Assembly (NCBI RefSeq): GCF_910592395.1
Contig: NC_088319.1
Span: forward strand, 13,454,001 to 13,518,000
Reading direction: 5' to 3'
DNA length: 64,000 bases
DNA from: Lineus longissimus
Lineage: Eukaryota; Nemertea; Pilidiophora; Heteronemertea; Lineidae
The notes beneath the pieces were generated by a model. It saw nothing but the letters and a program-made list of their open reading frames with translations. It searched no databases and had not been told where the DNA came from. Position 1 is the first letter of the stretch. Each line of letters starts with the position of its first letter. The translations under genes were made by a program, and so were the position numbers. Below are positions 32,561-45,900 of this stretch, piece by piece.

Positions 32561-33380
32561 TTCCGTCTTTTTCTTCAATTCTTTTAAAGCCTGTAATAGC
32601 TAGCGTGTTAGCGTATCATTAGTCATCACAACCATCATCATTTTCATCAATTTGTTTGAAGCATTGCTCAATTTACACTCTCGTTAAATGCTGATGTAAG
32701 TTTAAAACGGCTATAAAACCCGATAGGAAGTTGACATTGTTGATAATCCGAGCTTTTCATGAGATTTAAAGCCAGGCATAGACTGGATGATTTATGCAAA
32801 TTGGATAACAACAACAGAATAGTATACTCCCTCAAGTCCGTAGGTTAAGAATACAGAAATGAATTCGGAACAAAATGTTAAGAGATGGGCTAAGTACATT
32901 TATTCACAAATGTTGCAAAACGGAAAGTTGCAACCGTGTGTGTACTTATCATAGCTGTGCATGGCTGTGCGACTAGTATAAATTAGAGAATGAAAATTTT
33001 CTGTGCACTCCGTGGGGTTAAGAACCGGAAATGTCTTCAGAAAAAAATTGTGCGGGAGTTGCACTAAATGTTATAATTTTTTTGCTTTAAAGCACAAATT
33101 TTGCAGTACTGAAAGTTGAGACCATATGATTTAATCTTAGCTAGGGGTGGGTCATAGCAGTGCATGGTTGTGCAACTACTAAGGTAAGGAGGTTCATTAA
33201 TAGCGCCGGTACTATTTTAGCCTGAGTGTGTATTACTGTGTATAGTTCTACTAGCTCTCCTCAACACTCCAGGGGATAATCATACTGGCTAGGGCTATAA
33301 TTGTACTGTGATGTGAGTTTTTTTTGTACATTGATGTACGGGGCTCCCAGCTGCGTGCATGCGTATACCGATGTTATATT
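32561..33380. other. Intergenic, no gene recognised
   Basis: This stretch lies between the Polinton remnant and the 3' side of the PAN/LamG gene. It has only short frames. No RNA gene or clear repeat is seen before the tandem duplication that starts near 33386. Confidence 0.4.
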
Positions 33381-33385
33381 ACATC

Positions 33386-33800
33386 ATCAGGGATACTTGT
33401 CACAACGTCTTCCAGAACTTTGCATTCAAAATTGCTCTCTCCATTCATCGCACACCGTTGCTATCAACACATACGCTCGCTCTCAACCATCACTCACATG
33501 AGGGGATGACAAAGAAATATACTTACTTTCTTGAATTCCACGGACAATAAATAAATCAGTCGGCAAGTGTGGCTTTTTTCGTTATCACAGCTCATCAGGG
33601 ATCCTTGTCACAACGTCTTCCAGAACTTTGCATTCAAAATTGCTCTCTCCATTCATCGCACACCATTGCTATCAACACATACGCTCACTCTCAACCATCA
33701 CTCACATGAGGGGATGACAAAGAAATATAACTTACTTTCTTAAATTCCACGGACAATAAATAAAATCAGTCGGCAAGTGTGGCTTGTTTCGTTATCACAG
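33386..33800. repeat. Tandem duplication of ~207 bp
   Basis: A segment beginning CATCAGGGATACTTGTCACA and ending CTTTTTTCGTTATCACAGCT is present twice in a row with only a few changes, plus one extra A in the second copy. It may include the terminal exon of the minus-strand PAN/LamG gene. A short frame at 33766-33800 (11 codons with stop) has an acceptor of the right phase, and a near-identical copy lies in the other repeat. That link is weak. Confidence 0.75.
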
Positions 33801-33949
33801 CTGTCCTGCAGGGTTTACAAGTTGGTGTTGATATTTATATGACAGGTACCAGCGATTTTAATCGCTAGTTTGCGGAATGCCTTTAAATCCTTTCTCTGCC
33901 TTGGAGGGACGTACTTTCTTACCTTTTATGCACTGGGCTTGTATTTTCC

Positions 33950-34168
33950 CGTCACAGCTAAGCAGGCTATGTTCTTGCACTCAATCAAAGCATATTTATT
34001 ACAACCGTCATAAATTTATATTACACTCTGACTCATGAAAATGCAATCGACTAGGCAAAATGTACCATAAAACAAAAAAAGAAGAAATGTAATAAGTTTT
34101 AAACATCTTAGATTGTTTACGCCTATTTTGTTATGAAACGACCTAATTTGTTACAGAGGCGATGTGTA
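33950..34168. mobile_element. ~220-bp dispersed element, copy 1
   Basis: The segment CGTCACAGCTAAGCAGGCTA ... TTACAGAGGCGATGTGTA is found again at 39467-39689, almost identical apart from a 4-base insertion. It has no coding capacity and the family is unknown. Here it separates two copies of about 95 bases of flanking sequence (33855-33949 and 34169-34269). Confidence 0.8.
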
Positions 34169-34241
34169 GATTTAAATCGCTAGTTTGCGGAATGCTTTTT
34201 AAAAAATCCTTTCTCTGCCTTGGAGGGACGTACTTTCTTAC

Positions 34242-37200
34242 CTTTTATGCACTGGGCTTGTATTTTCCCTCGATACGATTCATCGATGACGCTACAAGTG
34301 GTATCCTCCATCCGAATATCTGGTACAAAGTCAAAGGAAGAATTTCCCCATCTGAAACAAAAAACACCTTGTTCTCGAAACTGACCTGTTTATGATTGAG
34401 TGGGCGACGCGGCCTAATAGACTCAAATGTACATGTATTGGGCTCGTAATCTTCAGGTTTTTGCTTACAGAGGTAAATATCTGCGAGGGAGTGTTGATAA
34501 ATTTGGACCTGGAGCCACGCTGCTTGATGATGAAACTTACGCAGTGTGCGCAGAGCATCCATAGACCTGAAAACCATCTGGGCAAGAAATGGTCGGGGCG
34601 TATGTCCAGTTGTCGCTCTGCAACCGCTTGTAATCGAGATCCGCCTGGTAGGAACACGTTACCACGGGCTAAATTAAAAAGGAATATAGATGTACTGAAA
34701 ACCTTTGTAAAATTAAATATATGAGTTATTTCTTGGACGTCCATTTTGTCAAGCCCGGTGTCTCGATTGTATAGATGGAATGCATGGTTATTTATCCGAG
34801 TAGATGACCTCTTACCTTCGATCCTGGAGATACGGTGTTGGCATGGGATGCGTTACACCTATGAGCGTTTTTAACAAAGTACGAACCGTCACAATTTTGA
34901 TATGCGCTGCACAGGCATGTTAGGCCAATCCGTTTATCAGGACAATCTACATTTGACGTTGCGTCGTCCTTAACCTCGCTGTTCGGTCCAACATCTGTAA
35001 GCAAACGCGGTTAAATGTTATGCAAGGGAACGCCTGCTTTTCTCTGTCAACATCATTCGCCTGTTGGGACGGATGGACTATCTAAGACATGTACATAAAA
35101 ACCTTAATCAGCGAAATAGAAAATTTTGGTTTCATTGACGGGTTTTCATGTCGAAAAAAGTTTGGAAAGAGGCCACATGTTCACACTCTCGAGAATTGTT
35201 TGTTATTCCGTGGATCAGTAGAATCGGGGGCTATGATCGGTGGCCTCTATCCGATTTCTGTTAGCGCCTGTCACTGAGGCGGGTTGAGTACCGGTTTTGG
35301 CAAGTCTCGAGCAGCAATACATAAAAACACGCATACTGTATGTTCCCGGCCGACTTGGCAACTAGAGACAGAACAACCGCGAATTAGACGCAACCTTGCC
35401 GCATTCACAGCGCATGTGGATTCTTCGGTTTCTCCAACTCCAGATCTCCATTCAAACCTAAAAAATCCTCTCTCGAACGCGATTTCGCTTATGCTTAACT
35501 ACTTGTGTCGACAACCTTAACAGTTGTTAAGGGAAATAGAAGGGATGACAGCTTATTATGTTATTACCTGTCACCCCTTCCATATACTAGATCAACTGCA
35601 CATGCGACGAGCGCAATTAGTCACATTTTGTTGCCATGAGCGATATTGCGTCTGATAGAAATGATATCTTTATTTGATTGGGAACCGTGAACTCGATGCA
35701 TCAAATCCATACTTACATCTTGGACAACTCGAACGAACCCTGCGCATTTCCTCTGCGGAAACCACGTTGTTGAATATCATCACGCCAGACATCGCTCCGG
35801 TCAACCCGAACGCCGAATCAACAGCCGAACCCTTCAGGCGGCCTCCAAAGATGACGTCACCAGATGTCACGAAGTCGGTAATCGTTCCGATGCAGGGAAA
35901 TAATTGTTCGGCCGCAGTATCCTTCTGAAATGTCAGTAATCCCTCTGAACTACTGTACGTCACTGCGACGAATGTCCATTGGCTTGGTGTTACTCGCAAT
36001 GTTGACGTCACGCGAATTTTCTTCGTCGTGCCGTCAGGGCCGCGGTAGGCAAGTTTAACTGACAGTGTGAAGTCCGGAAATAGTCCGAACTTAATACCAT
36101 CCTCACCAAATGCAATTAAAGAACAATTGCCTTCAGTTGCCTTGATAAACAACATGAGTGTAAAGGTGCCACCCAATGAAAAATTTGCGGCTTTGATGAA
36201 TAGGTGTGACTTATTATTCCTGGAAAAAGCGTACGACGCGTTTTGCAAGCCGCACGGGCCAACGTCTGCCGTCAGGCCGGAAGCGGTAGTAGCAAACGTA
36301 TCGTAAACATCGGAAATACCGTATGTGTTCGGATTGAGAGGCCATTGTCCCAGTGGTTGAAGAACACCTAAAAATAAAAATACGACAGACTTGATAATGG
36401 TGACTGCGTTTTTTAGTATCTCCGAGTTGAAACAAAATCAGAAAAACGTCGGAAGTTTGGTAGGCGATTGGAAGTTTCGCCTGACAGAGATACATACATT
36501 TAATGGGCATACAAACCGTGACCGTTGTCTAACAGGAGAACATTAGAATGGTTACACAACGTGTCAGATTACGTGTATATACGTCGCGAGTTCATTTTTC
36601 TTATAAAACGGATCACCATTATTATTACCCAAGAGTGTCGCTGTCTGCTCAACCTCCCAAAGAGAGGATTCGACCTATTCGACCATATAGACTGTAAACT
36701 GTTCCAGTTGACCACTTTAATAGCAACAACTACCAGGCGTAGCCAGCTCTTTGGTCTCTGAGGGGGAGGGGGGCAAAATGATACTTTTTGATTTTTTTCG
36801 GCCAAAAACACGTTTTCTTTTTTGGGAGGGGGCATTTCCCCCCTCCCCCCCCCCCCCCCCGCTAGCTACCCCAATGGTTTCTGATGACGCTATGAACCCC
36901 CACATTACCTTTCGGACATCCGGGCATTTGATGCTGTATCTCAAGTGGCGTAAGTGCGTCATCAAAAATCATCACCGATGATATTTCACCACTGAAATAA
37001 TTTGGGCCTGTCTCCCTGCCGCCAATATAAAGTTGGTATTCAGTGGCAGGAAGATCAATTTCGACTATGCTGCGCGTATACTTGTCAACGACGAATAGAA
37101 TTTTCCCACTGGAAGCGTTGTAGCTGGCGGCGAGCAGAATCCACTGACGACCCACGACTACAGAGATCGTCCCATGATAGACGGCGTTGCCTTGCGTGAA

Positions 37201-40200
37201 GTTAGCCACCACGGTACTTTTGGGAGAGATCGAAAAACGTAATTTAAGAGAAATGCCATCATTATATTCAATCAAGGACATTGCTACTGATGAGTTAATG
37301 CGTATCAACATTGCAAATGTAAAACTCCCTTTCAGTTTCAGTTTCTTCACGTGTAGAGACGATTTCTTGTCTTCATGAAACCTGTAGGCGGTGTTAGGGT
37401 AGCCACACGGACCGACAGTCGGACTCAGCAGCCAATTTTTTTTCTCTGTCTGAAAACGATTTGGCGAGATGTCGTCGACTCCCGACTTGACTGGTTCCAT
37501 TGGCCAAAATGCTGAGGAGAAACAAGAAAAAAATCAGAAACCCCGGTACTGTGCATCGCTAAATGCTAAGCCATTCTGAAATAATAGTCATTAAACTTAT
37601 ACGTATACAGGCTACAAAATATACTCCGGGGCTTACGCGTCATCGAAAGAAATCACAATGTGCCGACGTGTTTAAGCCATTTTGTAACTAAGGCGTATGT
37701 GTATAGCAGATGCGTCTCAACTGGTTTTAACACGCCTACGAAGAATGAATACTGGCATGGAAACTCTACAAAGGGTTTTTGGGACACGATCACGATGCGT
37801 GTGCACCAACTTATCTCTTGTCATCCTCCAGTGTGTTAGTATCACTCGTGAACGCCACTCGTATTTAACGCTGTAACCCTGCGACAATTAAAATAATGGC
37901 CGGGTCTATTTGGCAAGCCGCTCGCCGAACAGGCATCTTTTTTTGTCCTGTTTGGAGAGCCGCTTGCCAAACAGCACTAAAAAGCCACCCTGTTCGGCCA
38001 GCCGGGCTTGCCAAACAGGTAAAAAATCTACCCTGTTTGGCGAGCTGGACACTTTACTTTAATATTAATGAGTTCGGCTCTCCATTCAGGACAAGAAAAA
38101 GTCGCTGTTTGGTGAGCCGGGCTTGCCAAGTAGTCACTTCCTAAAAACAATATGTAGGAGATGGTGTAACTAGACTTATGTATTTTAATTTTGCGAACAC
38201 GATTTTCATGTATGTCATCATAGACGAATTCCTTAGAGTCAAGTGAATGATTTTACTGTGTTAGCAAAGCGCGAGAGGTAAGAACTCCTGACAAAATGGC
38301 TTAAAAGCTTTACACAGTTTGATGCTGGCAGCCGACGTATTATGTGCGACAACTAACTATCTTCTTACAAATTGCTCAGTGGTCTTACCTCTTGGACACT
38401 TCACCCTAAAGCCATCTATTTCCATATCCGCCAGCGCTCTTTCGAACAAATAGAAATTCGCCATCTTTCCGGCGAAGTAGACATAATTGCCTGCTACATT
38501 CCTTGCACCAAAAAGTAGTTCCCCATCCGCGCTGAGTTTACCGCTGATCGGTTTGACTGTTTGATTGGAAGTCGCATCGTTCACCTTCAACAAGATGGTA
38601 TTTGAGAATTTATCGAAACTGACTGCAACAAGTGACCAAGTTCTGAGTGGAATATTCAAGCTCGACTTCACAAGCTCCGCTTTCCTCTGTCCGCCCTCTA
38701 TACTCGTTAAGTTGCAGTTGAAAGTATTTGGCAGAGCTAGCCAGCATCCCAAACCATTCGGTTGTTGGTAATACGGGTCGCCTCTATACTCGAAAATCGG
38801 GACGATATCAGCTCCTTCTGGGCGAATGTACATGTAGACAACAACCGTGAAACTCTGAACTTCCAATTTTCCCATCTTCGAAACCGTCACGTGCGATTTA
38901 ACGCGGGGATCGAACCCATAGGCTGTTTCTTGGATACCACATGGGCCTTTGCTCTCGGCAAGATGGTGCCCGTTTGTGGGAAACTTGCTGAATGCATCTT
39001 CTATTCCGAAGGTCCGTGGGTTAAGAGGCCAGAAACCAATTGGGTTCAGTGTACCTGTAAGCGAAAAACTCATTTTTTCTAATACTTGAGGATATATCAA
39101 TAATACTGATATTGATAATAAACGACAGCATTGAGTTATAGCGCTTTTCCATGCTTCGCTGTACAAAGCGCTGAGCTTTTCGATTATATCATCACCACAA
39201 TAGTTTTCAGATATCATAAGTTAAATCCCATGACTGCTGTTCTCCAATGCTACTAGAGCTTCATCATTGACTCCGTGATGTCGCTCTGTGTGTATGCAAT
39301 ACTTATCAAGAGACTTTTAAATTCGCTTTGTATGAAAAAGGGGAAACTTGCTACAAACATACGCCACCGACCGATACATCTGCTAAAAGGCATTATATTG
39401 TGAATAAAATGAAAATCGTCTCACTGTACAGTCTATCCATAAAACGTCTGTTGCAATGCCCTTAATCGTCACAGCTAAGCAGGCTATGTTCTTGCACTCA
39501 ATCAAAGCATATTTATTACAACCGTCATAAATTTATATTACACTCTGACTCATGAAAATGCAATCGACTAGGCGCGCAAAATGTACCATAAAACAAAAAA
39601 AGAAGATATGTAATAAGTTTTAAACATCTTAGATTTTTTACGCCTATTTTGTTATGAAACGACCTAATTTGTTACAGAGGCGATGTGTATTAAAATAGAC
39701 CTTGCCTCTCTAAAAAACTAGGCCAGCAAGACCAAATAAATGATAAATTTTGATACTTACTGCTGCAGTTCATTCGCAGACTCATCACCTCATCTACGTT
39801 CAGCGCCTTGTCAAATAGCATTACAGCGGCCATACTACCTGAATAAAAAGTCTTGTCCTTCCTCGAGCCAATCAGGACATCGCCTGATGTCGAAAGAGCA
39901 TCGATTGGTGCAAATGTGGCGACTTGAATGACATCATTCACGATTAGTGTCGCAGTTTGTTTATCGTCTACTGTCAGCTGGCTGTCAAAGGTCATGGCCA
40001 CAAATGACCAAGCGTTGTTGGGCACTGACAAGATTGATTTAAACGCGTTATGTCTATCATGGTCATTTATAGCGTTGCCGTTAGGTTTGGTTTTTGCAGC
40101 GTCTTTCTTTGTTACTAAGTTGGAGAAAAGATTTTCCTTTGGAAACGTCCAGAAGTGAACCCCATAGTGACCTGGTTCGATGTATTCAAAAAAAGGTACA

Positions 40201-42843
40201 CCACCTTTTGTAGGCTTGACATACATCGCGATTGTCAGGGATTGTACAGCCAATTTTCCTGTGTTCCTTATCTTTATCTTTGACTTTAAATGTGGGTCGA
40301 ATCGATAGCCTGTGTTTGGAATGCCGCATGGTCCATCACTGGGTGCAATGTTGTGTGGTATTGTCTCGGCGCTGTTGTCGGATATATCTCGGGTCTCGTA
40401 CGTCTTCGGGTTCAGAGGCCAGTTACCTAACGGGATGGGTGACCCTGTGGTGGATACAAATAAATACGATATGTCAGTGGCGGTTACGCCCCACTCGGCA
40501 GATTTAATTTTTAAGCAGAAAAGCTAGTCATGCTTTATAAACTCTTGCTTGGTGCAAACCTCGGGGAAAGTCTGGAAGGTGTTTCAAGAGCTCAAGAACC
40601 TTTATTTCTAACAGTATAAAGTGCACTTTGTAGGGGACCATTTTTGTGTATCATTACATCGAATGATTTATATCTCAATCAGTATTAGAAATAATTTATT
40701 GGTACAACTATTAGATAATTGCTACACGTATAATGTAGTACATTGATTGCCAGCAACGAATGATATAAAAATACTAAATTAATTATCTAAATATTCTGTC
40801 TGGCTTCGAATGGCTCAATACATTGGCTAAACCGATACCAATACGTTACACTCGCTACAGCGAACAAAAACATGATATTGCAAAATGTCATTGCGCTGTT
40901 TGCGATAGGTTTGTGATTCGAGAGGTTGAGAGGAATTTTGATGACTCCGACCCCGACTCACCTTTGAGACTGAATAACAGGCATCCTGCGGTGGCCCACG
41001 ACTTTGGAATAAGACTTCAACATTTGCCGCTAATAAAAGTCATCGGTCCGGATTAGATTTTTAAATATAAAGATTTCGTTTATCGACTTGAATGTTTGTA
41101 TTTCAATTCAGTAATGTCACTCCATTACAGGAATTAAATTTCAAAGATGAGTCGGAATCGTAAAATTCGTCTTTATCTCCCTTTTATCTGAAAGGGGGAC
41201 TATAGGCAGGAGCAGAGGGGGTTATTTTGCAATCTCAGGTGACTTATATACACAGTAAGGGCCCTGCCATGACAACTTCACTTAAGAATTAGTTAATTAG
41301 TTTTTGCAATTTCTAAAAAAATTGCCGCAGAGGGAAAAACGGCGCCAATAAACTCAAAAAGGCGCTTCATCGTAGAAGCAGACAGACACTCCCGGATGTT
41401 GTAACACTCCTCGGAATATGATTCCTTCTTGCAGGATTGTAAAAAAAAGGAGAAAATGAAAAACAACGACTTACTTTTCGGATTTCCGCATGCTATTTCT
41501 GATAAAATAAAGAAATGAATTCGAATGTCAATACTGAAACAGTTGATGCAAAAATAGTGAATTAGATGATTTTAAGAATATGACTTAATTGATGTAGCAT
41601 GCGCCACTGTCAAGGCAAAATATTGCAATTATAGGGCTCCCCAATATACACGTAATTACAACTCCTTCACTGTAGAAAACCGCTGGCAGTGGACATTTAT
41701 ATGCACATAGGAGGCTTTTTCCGACTTTTTAACGGTTTCTCTAACTTTTTCCTGATTTATCTGACAAAAGTCCTACATTGTCCGACTTTTTCAGAATGGG
41801 GTAAATGAGGTGTACGCCAAACATTCAGAGTGACCTAATTGAGTGAGTTTATTAGTATGCATATTTAGGGTCACTCTGGGTGTTTTGTTAAGACCTCATT
41901 AACTCCATTTAAATAGGCCTTTAATCTTCATTTTTGGAAGCCCAAATATTTTCATGGGTTTTCTAGAAATCTAACCTTTGAGGAAAAGTCGGACAATGTC
42001 GGACTTTTGTCGGATAAATCAGGAAAAAGTTGGAAAAACCGTTAAGATGTTGGAAAATGCCTCCTATTTGAGGTGGAAGCACCCTGATGTCAATTCCTTA
42101 TGTTCCAGGTTTGTGCGATGAAGACGGTGCATCCAAGCAGGACAAAAGTTATGACCATTACAAAAGATTATTGAAAAGTTATTTAGAGGTTAGAAAATCC
42201 TACTTTCGCCCTTGAGGTGCAAAATTTAAAGACATCTAGCACATTGAATTAACTTACTATTGTATTGACCAATGGGATCAGATCCCAAAGATTTTTGTTC
42301 ATCTTTCGTACATCTGTAATGTTTTAACCAACATTTCTTCTCGGCGGCCTGATAAAAGAAGGACTTGCATTCCGGCTTTTCGTCACATTCCTTCATGCAG
42401 TTTCGAACCTCTGAATTTGTTATTACGGGTTCAATGTCATGCCCCTCGCAGTCTCCATCTTGGACGGTATAACAGAAATTTAAGGCATCTTGAATGAAAA
42501 ATGAAAGAAAAGTGACAATAAATTAGCTTTTATTTGTAACTCGGACACTCCATGAATTTAATTAATATATGCCAATATCGCGTTGCTTAACTGTGATCTT
42601 GGTTTAAAACATGAAGGCAAGAGTGTTTCTTATTCTTGACACGTTAGATAGAAGAGCTTTTTATTTTGCAACTTTAGTGTGTTACATTATTCTCTTCTTC
42701 GAAGAAATTTAAAAACAATTCGGTCACAAAAACACCTTTCCGTTTACAAAAATGAACAAGGCTTTCATAGATTAATGCTTCCTACCTGCAGCCTCTTGGA
42801 GAAAAACCAAACTCAGTGAGATGATGATAAAATAAGATTTCAT
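34242..42843 (-). CDS. Secreted PAN/apple and LamG-like multidomain protein
   Basis: Coding exons: 42786-42843 signal peptide (MKSYFIIISLSLVFLQEAAG); 42258-42488 PAN/apple-like domain (CMKECDEKPECKSFFYQAAE, six or more Cys); 41475-41498 short linker (IACGNPK); 39761-40444, 38389-39054, 36909-37511 and 35717-36367, four concanavalin-A/LamG-like domains; 34816-34994 and 34541-34668, Cys-rich modules (SCPDGFQVYGC, recalling the C-terminal V modules of PCSK9); and 34242-34351. The total is at least 1111 codons; the last exon is uncertain (33766-33800 is one candidate). Each LamG unit starts like PLG.WPLNP.TYG and has GPCG...Y.F near residue 50. Exons from 1 to the fourth LamG end in phase 1. It is likely an extracellular or matrix protein. 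The exact family is not known to me. No transmembrane segment is seen in these exons. Confidence 0.85.
36730..36872. repeat. Short MITE with poly-G/poly-C ends
   Basis: GGCGTAGCCAGCTCTTTGGT at the left and a C run followed by GCTAGCTACC at the right form a short inverted repeat. Related sequence with GGGCGTAGCTAGCTTTTTGG is at 43480-43545. It is intronic, between LamG domains 3 and 4. Confidence 0.5.
37896..38135. repeat. Cluster of CTGTTTGG/GCTTGCCAAACAG hairpin motifs
   Basis: Five to six copies of a near-palindromic motif (such as CCTGTTTGGAGAGCCGCTTG CCAAACAG) are spaced over 240 bases in an intron of the PAN/LamG gene. Each copy can fold on itself, and neighbours can pair with one another. 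No family known to me. Confidence 0.7.
39467..39689. mobile_element. ~220-bp dispersed element, copy 2
   Basis: This matches 33950-34168 over its whole length in the same orientation. It lies in the intron after LamG domain 1 of the PAN/LamG gene, about 70 bases from that exon's donor site. Confidence 0.8.
41710..42065. mobile_element. MITE with ~80-bp inverted repeats and TA flanks
   Basis: GGAGGCTTTTTCCGACTTTT and the next 60 bases return inverted, with some mismatches, up to GCCTCC at 42065. A TA dinucleotide lies on each side (41708-41709, 42066-42067), as for Tc1/mariner-type insertions. There is no coding capacity. It lies in the intron between the PAN exon and the linker exon. Confidence 0.75.
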
Positions 42844-42929
42844 CCTGGAACAAAATCCCATTTCGAAGAACAAATGCCGTCAAAGCAGCAAAACGAACTC
42901 CACTGCTTATTGACGGTGAAGAGCCAGCC

Positions 42930-42938
42930 TTATAAACG
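42930..42938 (-). promoter_or_regulatory. Possible TATA box of PAN/LamG gene
   Basis: The minus strand reads GTTTATAAGGCTGG about 90 bases upstream of the start codon at 42843. This would place transcription start near 42900 and give a 5' UTR of about 55 bases. Confidence 0.4.
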
Positions 42939-42989
42939 TACGTAGGATATGGCCAGATCTCAACCCACAATTAAATTTACCATTCATCA

Positions 42990-45900
42990 CTTTTTAATTG
43001 TCATTGTTTTTAAATTGCAAGTTGATATAGATTTTTTCATGTTCATGAAGCCGAAACTGGCAATCATGGAATTAAAATGGATATCAGTTTGAATTATTTA
43101 GAAATGGTATTTTCAGTTAATTAGATTAAGTGGGATGGCCCGCCCCCACTATGTCATAAATAGTGGATCCCAACGACACGAACGATGAGCATGACAGGAC
43201 AGGATGTAAGAGATGACGTAAAGCCCTGTGAGGGCATTGGCCGCCAACAACTTTCGTTCCTCGTTTTCTGTTCCTGGCGATTGTGTCAAGTTCCTGCCGT
43301 GGCCTTATGTCACTCTCAAGGTCCCTCGGAAGCTGTTCTCCGGTCTTCCCGTATTCCTTTTCCCCGGCCCTGGGTTCCATGGCAAAGCTTGGTGGGTGAT
43401 GTTGCATGGATGGCGTTTTTTCTCAATGTGTACCTGATCTAATTTGTTCCCTTCAATAAGTGTTCGTGCAGGGCGTAGCTAGCTTTTTGGTCGGGCGGGG
43501 ATAACACTTTTTGCAATATTTCGGCCAAAATAACGCACGGTCAATCATTTTTATGTGACTTCAGTGGCGCTATAGCGAGCCCTTGTCCTATCATCGGCTG
43601 TACAACGGCGGCATTAAAATGTGCACTTTTTCACCCTGAACGGCGTAATCAGTGGACTGATTTTTCTGTCTGTATAGCAGGGGATGCTAATAACGTGCTT
43701 GTCCACTGACAGTGAATACGACGGTGCCTGATCGATTGACTGTTAAGTATTGAGGTGTGTAGATATCCGGTAATTAGACCCACCCAATCTTGTCTGTCTG
43801 GTGAAATTGAGGAAAGCTGTAAGCAATGCTTTACACCCCTCCAAAAATCGTTTGAGAAAGGAACGGGGGAGTCTGTTGAGGTCCGTAGATGGCTTATTCA
43901 TCCGATTCGGTACTACCCACCCAATCGATCTATATCGATCACTTTGACTGCTAATCAGTCATCTGTGACCGAGTTGGCAGGAGCCGCCTGGGCTGGAAGC
44001 TTTCGGCGGTGGATTTGCTGCTCGAATGCAAGAACGCTTAATTGGTAACCATTGATGCGTACGCAGCTGCCAAGGTGCCTAAGGATATTAAGACTGGGAT
44101 TCAACCGATCGACTTCGACTTGCATTCATAGCATTTCAAATATTTTAATTCGATGGCTGACATTTAATTTCTTTGCAATGTTGCTATAGGAGGATGTCGG
44201 CGGATTTACTTGTATTATGTAATACGGACTTTAAAGATTTAGATCGTTAGTGCGCCATGGTATGCTTACTTACGCTTGTTGGTAGTACTCAACATGATTT
44301 TAAGCGCATTAAGATCATCACGCATGTTGGGTGAGGTCGACGTTGATATCGATGAATTTTCGTGTCGCACTTTAAAATCAACTCTTATTTAATCGTGAAA
44401 ACAGACATTTTATTTATGGCTAAGGTGGATCGGTTCTGATTATATTGCATTGAATTTTACTTTGACTTTTAATACGACCAAGGGATCTATTGTCGAAGCG
44501 AATGCCACTCTTTACAGATGTTGCTTAATAGTTTCAGCTTGTGAGGCCACATTACGCGAAAGCTTCGCCAGAATTAGAATGACGAACTTTCACATTTTGT
44601 AATCAACTCTATCGTGAACAGATTACATTTTATTCATGGCTATTAAAGGTAGATCGGTTACTGATTACAGTGCGTTGAATTGCACGTTGACCTACAGTGG
44701 CAGCATTTCGCGAACATGGCCGGCTTGCGAAGGACGAACTCTCACGTTTTTCTAGAAATCAGTTCTATCATTGTCATTTTGTCATTGTAATCGTTTCATT
44801 CGATAAATCGAAAAACAATCGATTTCGGGATTTCCTTTGACTTCTCTTTATCAAGTTGTGATTTTGGCGTTTGGAATCAAGGGATTGCTGCTTGGAATCA
44901 TCGTAAGCTGGGAGAAGTGGTAAGTACACCTCACTAACAAACACGTTGATATGCTGTGTCAACTGGTTTACGCCAGTCGACATATGCCTGTAGGGCCATT
45001 TTCAATTGTAATAGTCGTTTATGTGGAAGAAGAGCCTCTCGACTGGTGTAAGCTTGTCGTTTACTTGGTTTGCTATAAGCTTACATGCTTATATGTCATT
45101 ATTTTTCACAAAAACACCGACTCCAACAGGCTGAGCGATTTGCCGCTTCGGTCGCCACTGCGCGAGTCAAGTGTTGGTGTAGCTTTGCTTGGGCAGTAAC
45201 TAAAACGGGGCATAGTGTTATTCGTCCCATGGTGTCTCTGTTGGGGTGATACGTACATTTTCATTCATCAGTGTAATCCATAAACGTATACATATGTGTT
45301 TATTATTACCTGCGCCTTTCTCTGGTAGCATCACAACAAATAGTGCTAGGATTTTATGATAAAAAGAAACGAAGCAAGATGTTTTAGAAACTGTAGTCGG
45401 TTTGTGTTCCTTTCTACCTCTTGCTTGTATCTTGGTGGATTTGATTTAAACCACACCACCAGTAGCAGAGAGAAGAAATTTTAATGAACTGGTCTTACCG
45501 TAAGTGTTCCGGTCATGTGCGAGAAAGGTGGACCCAAGACGCAGTCGGTGCAATGTACATATACATATATACATCCACTGGGTGTACCTTAATAGCACAT
45601 TGTCTAGAACGAGTGCATTTTGAGACGAAATAAAACATAATGGTTTGCACGTCACGGGTCCCACACGATTGATCAACAGCTGGTATTACCTTTTCTTACC
45701 ACTTGATAGGTCTTCACAGATTGCTATCTCAAACACCTCTGTTATCTAAGGGTGATTTATTGACGATTTTCTATCGAGAATGATGGATAGAGACAGCAAT
45801 TATCAAGTCAGAGTCGGGTTAAGTGAATTAGTGGAAGCTATTAATTCGCACCTCAGTTCAAGACTCGACGCGAGTCTAAAAACAACACTGAGGATTGAAT

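Noticed and set aside
33386-33800. CRISPR-like array
   Set aside because: There are only two long direct copies, without short repeats and unique spacers, and the DNA is clearly eukaryotic.
43126-43407. Possible LINE 3' tail on the minus strand
   Set aside because: The ARNRKRGTKVVGGQC-like tail hints at a retrotransposon end, but no reverse transcriptase motif is nearby and the match is too vague.
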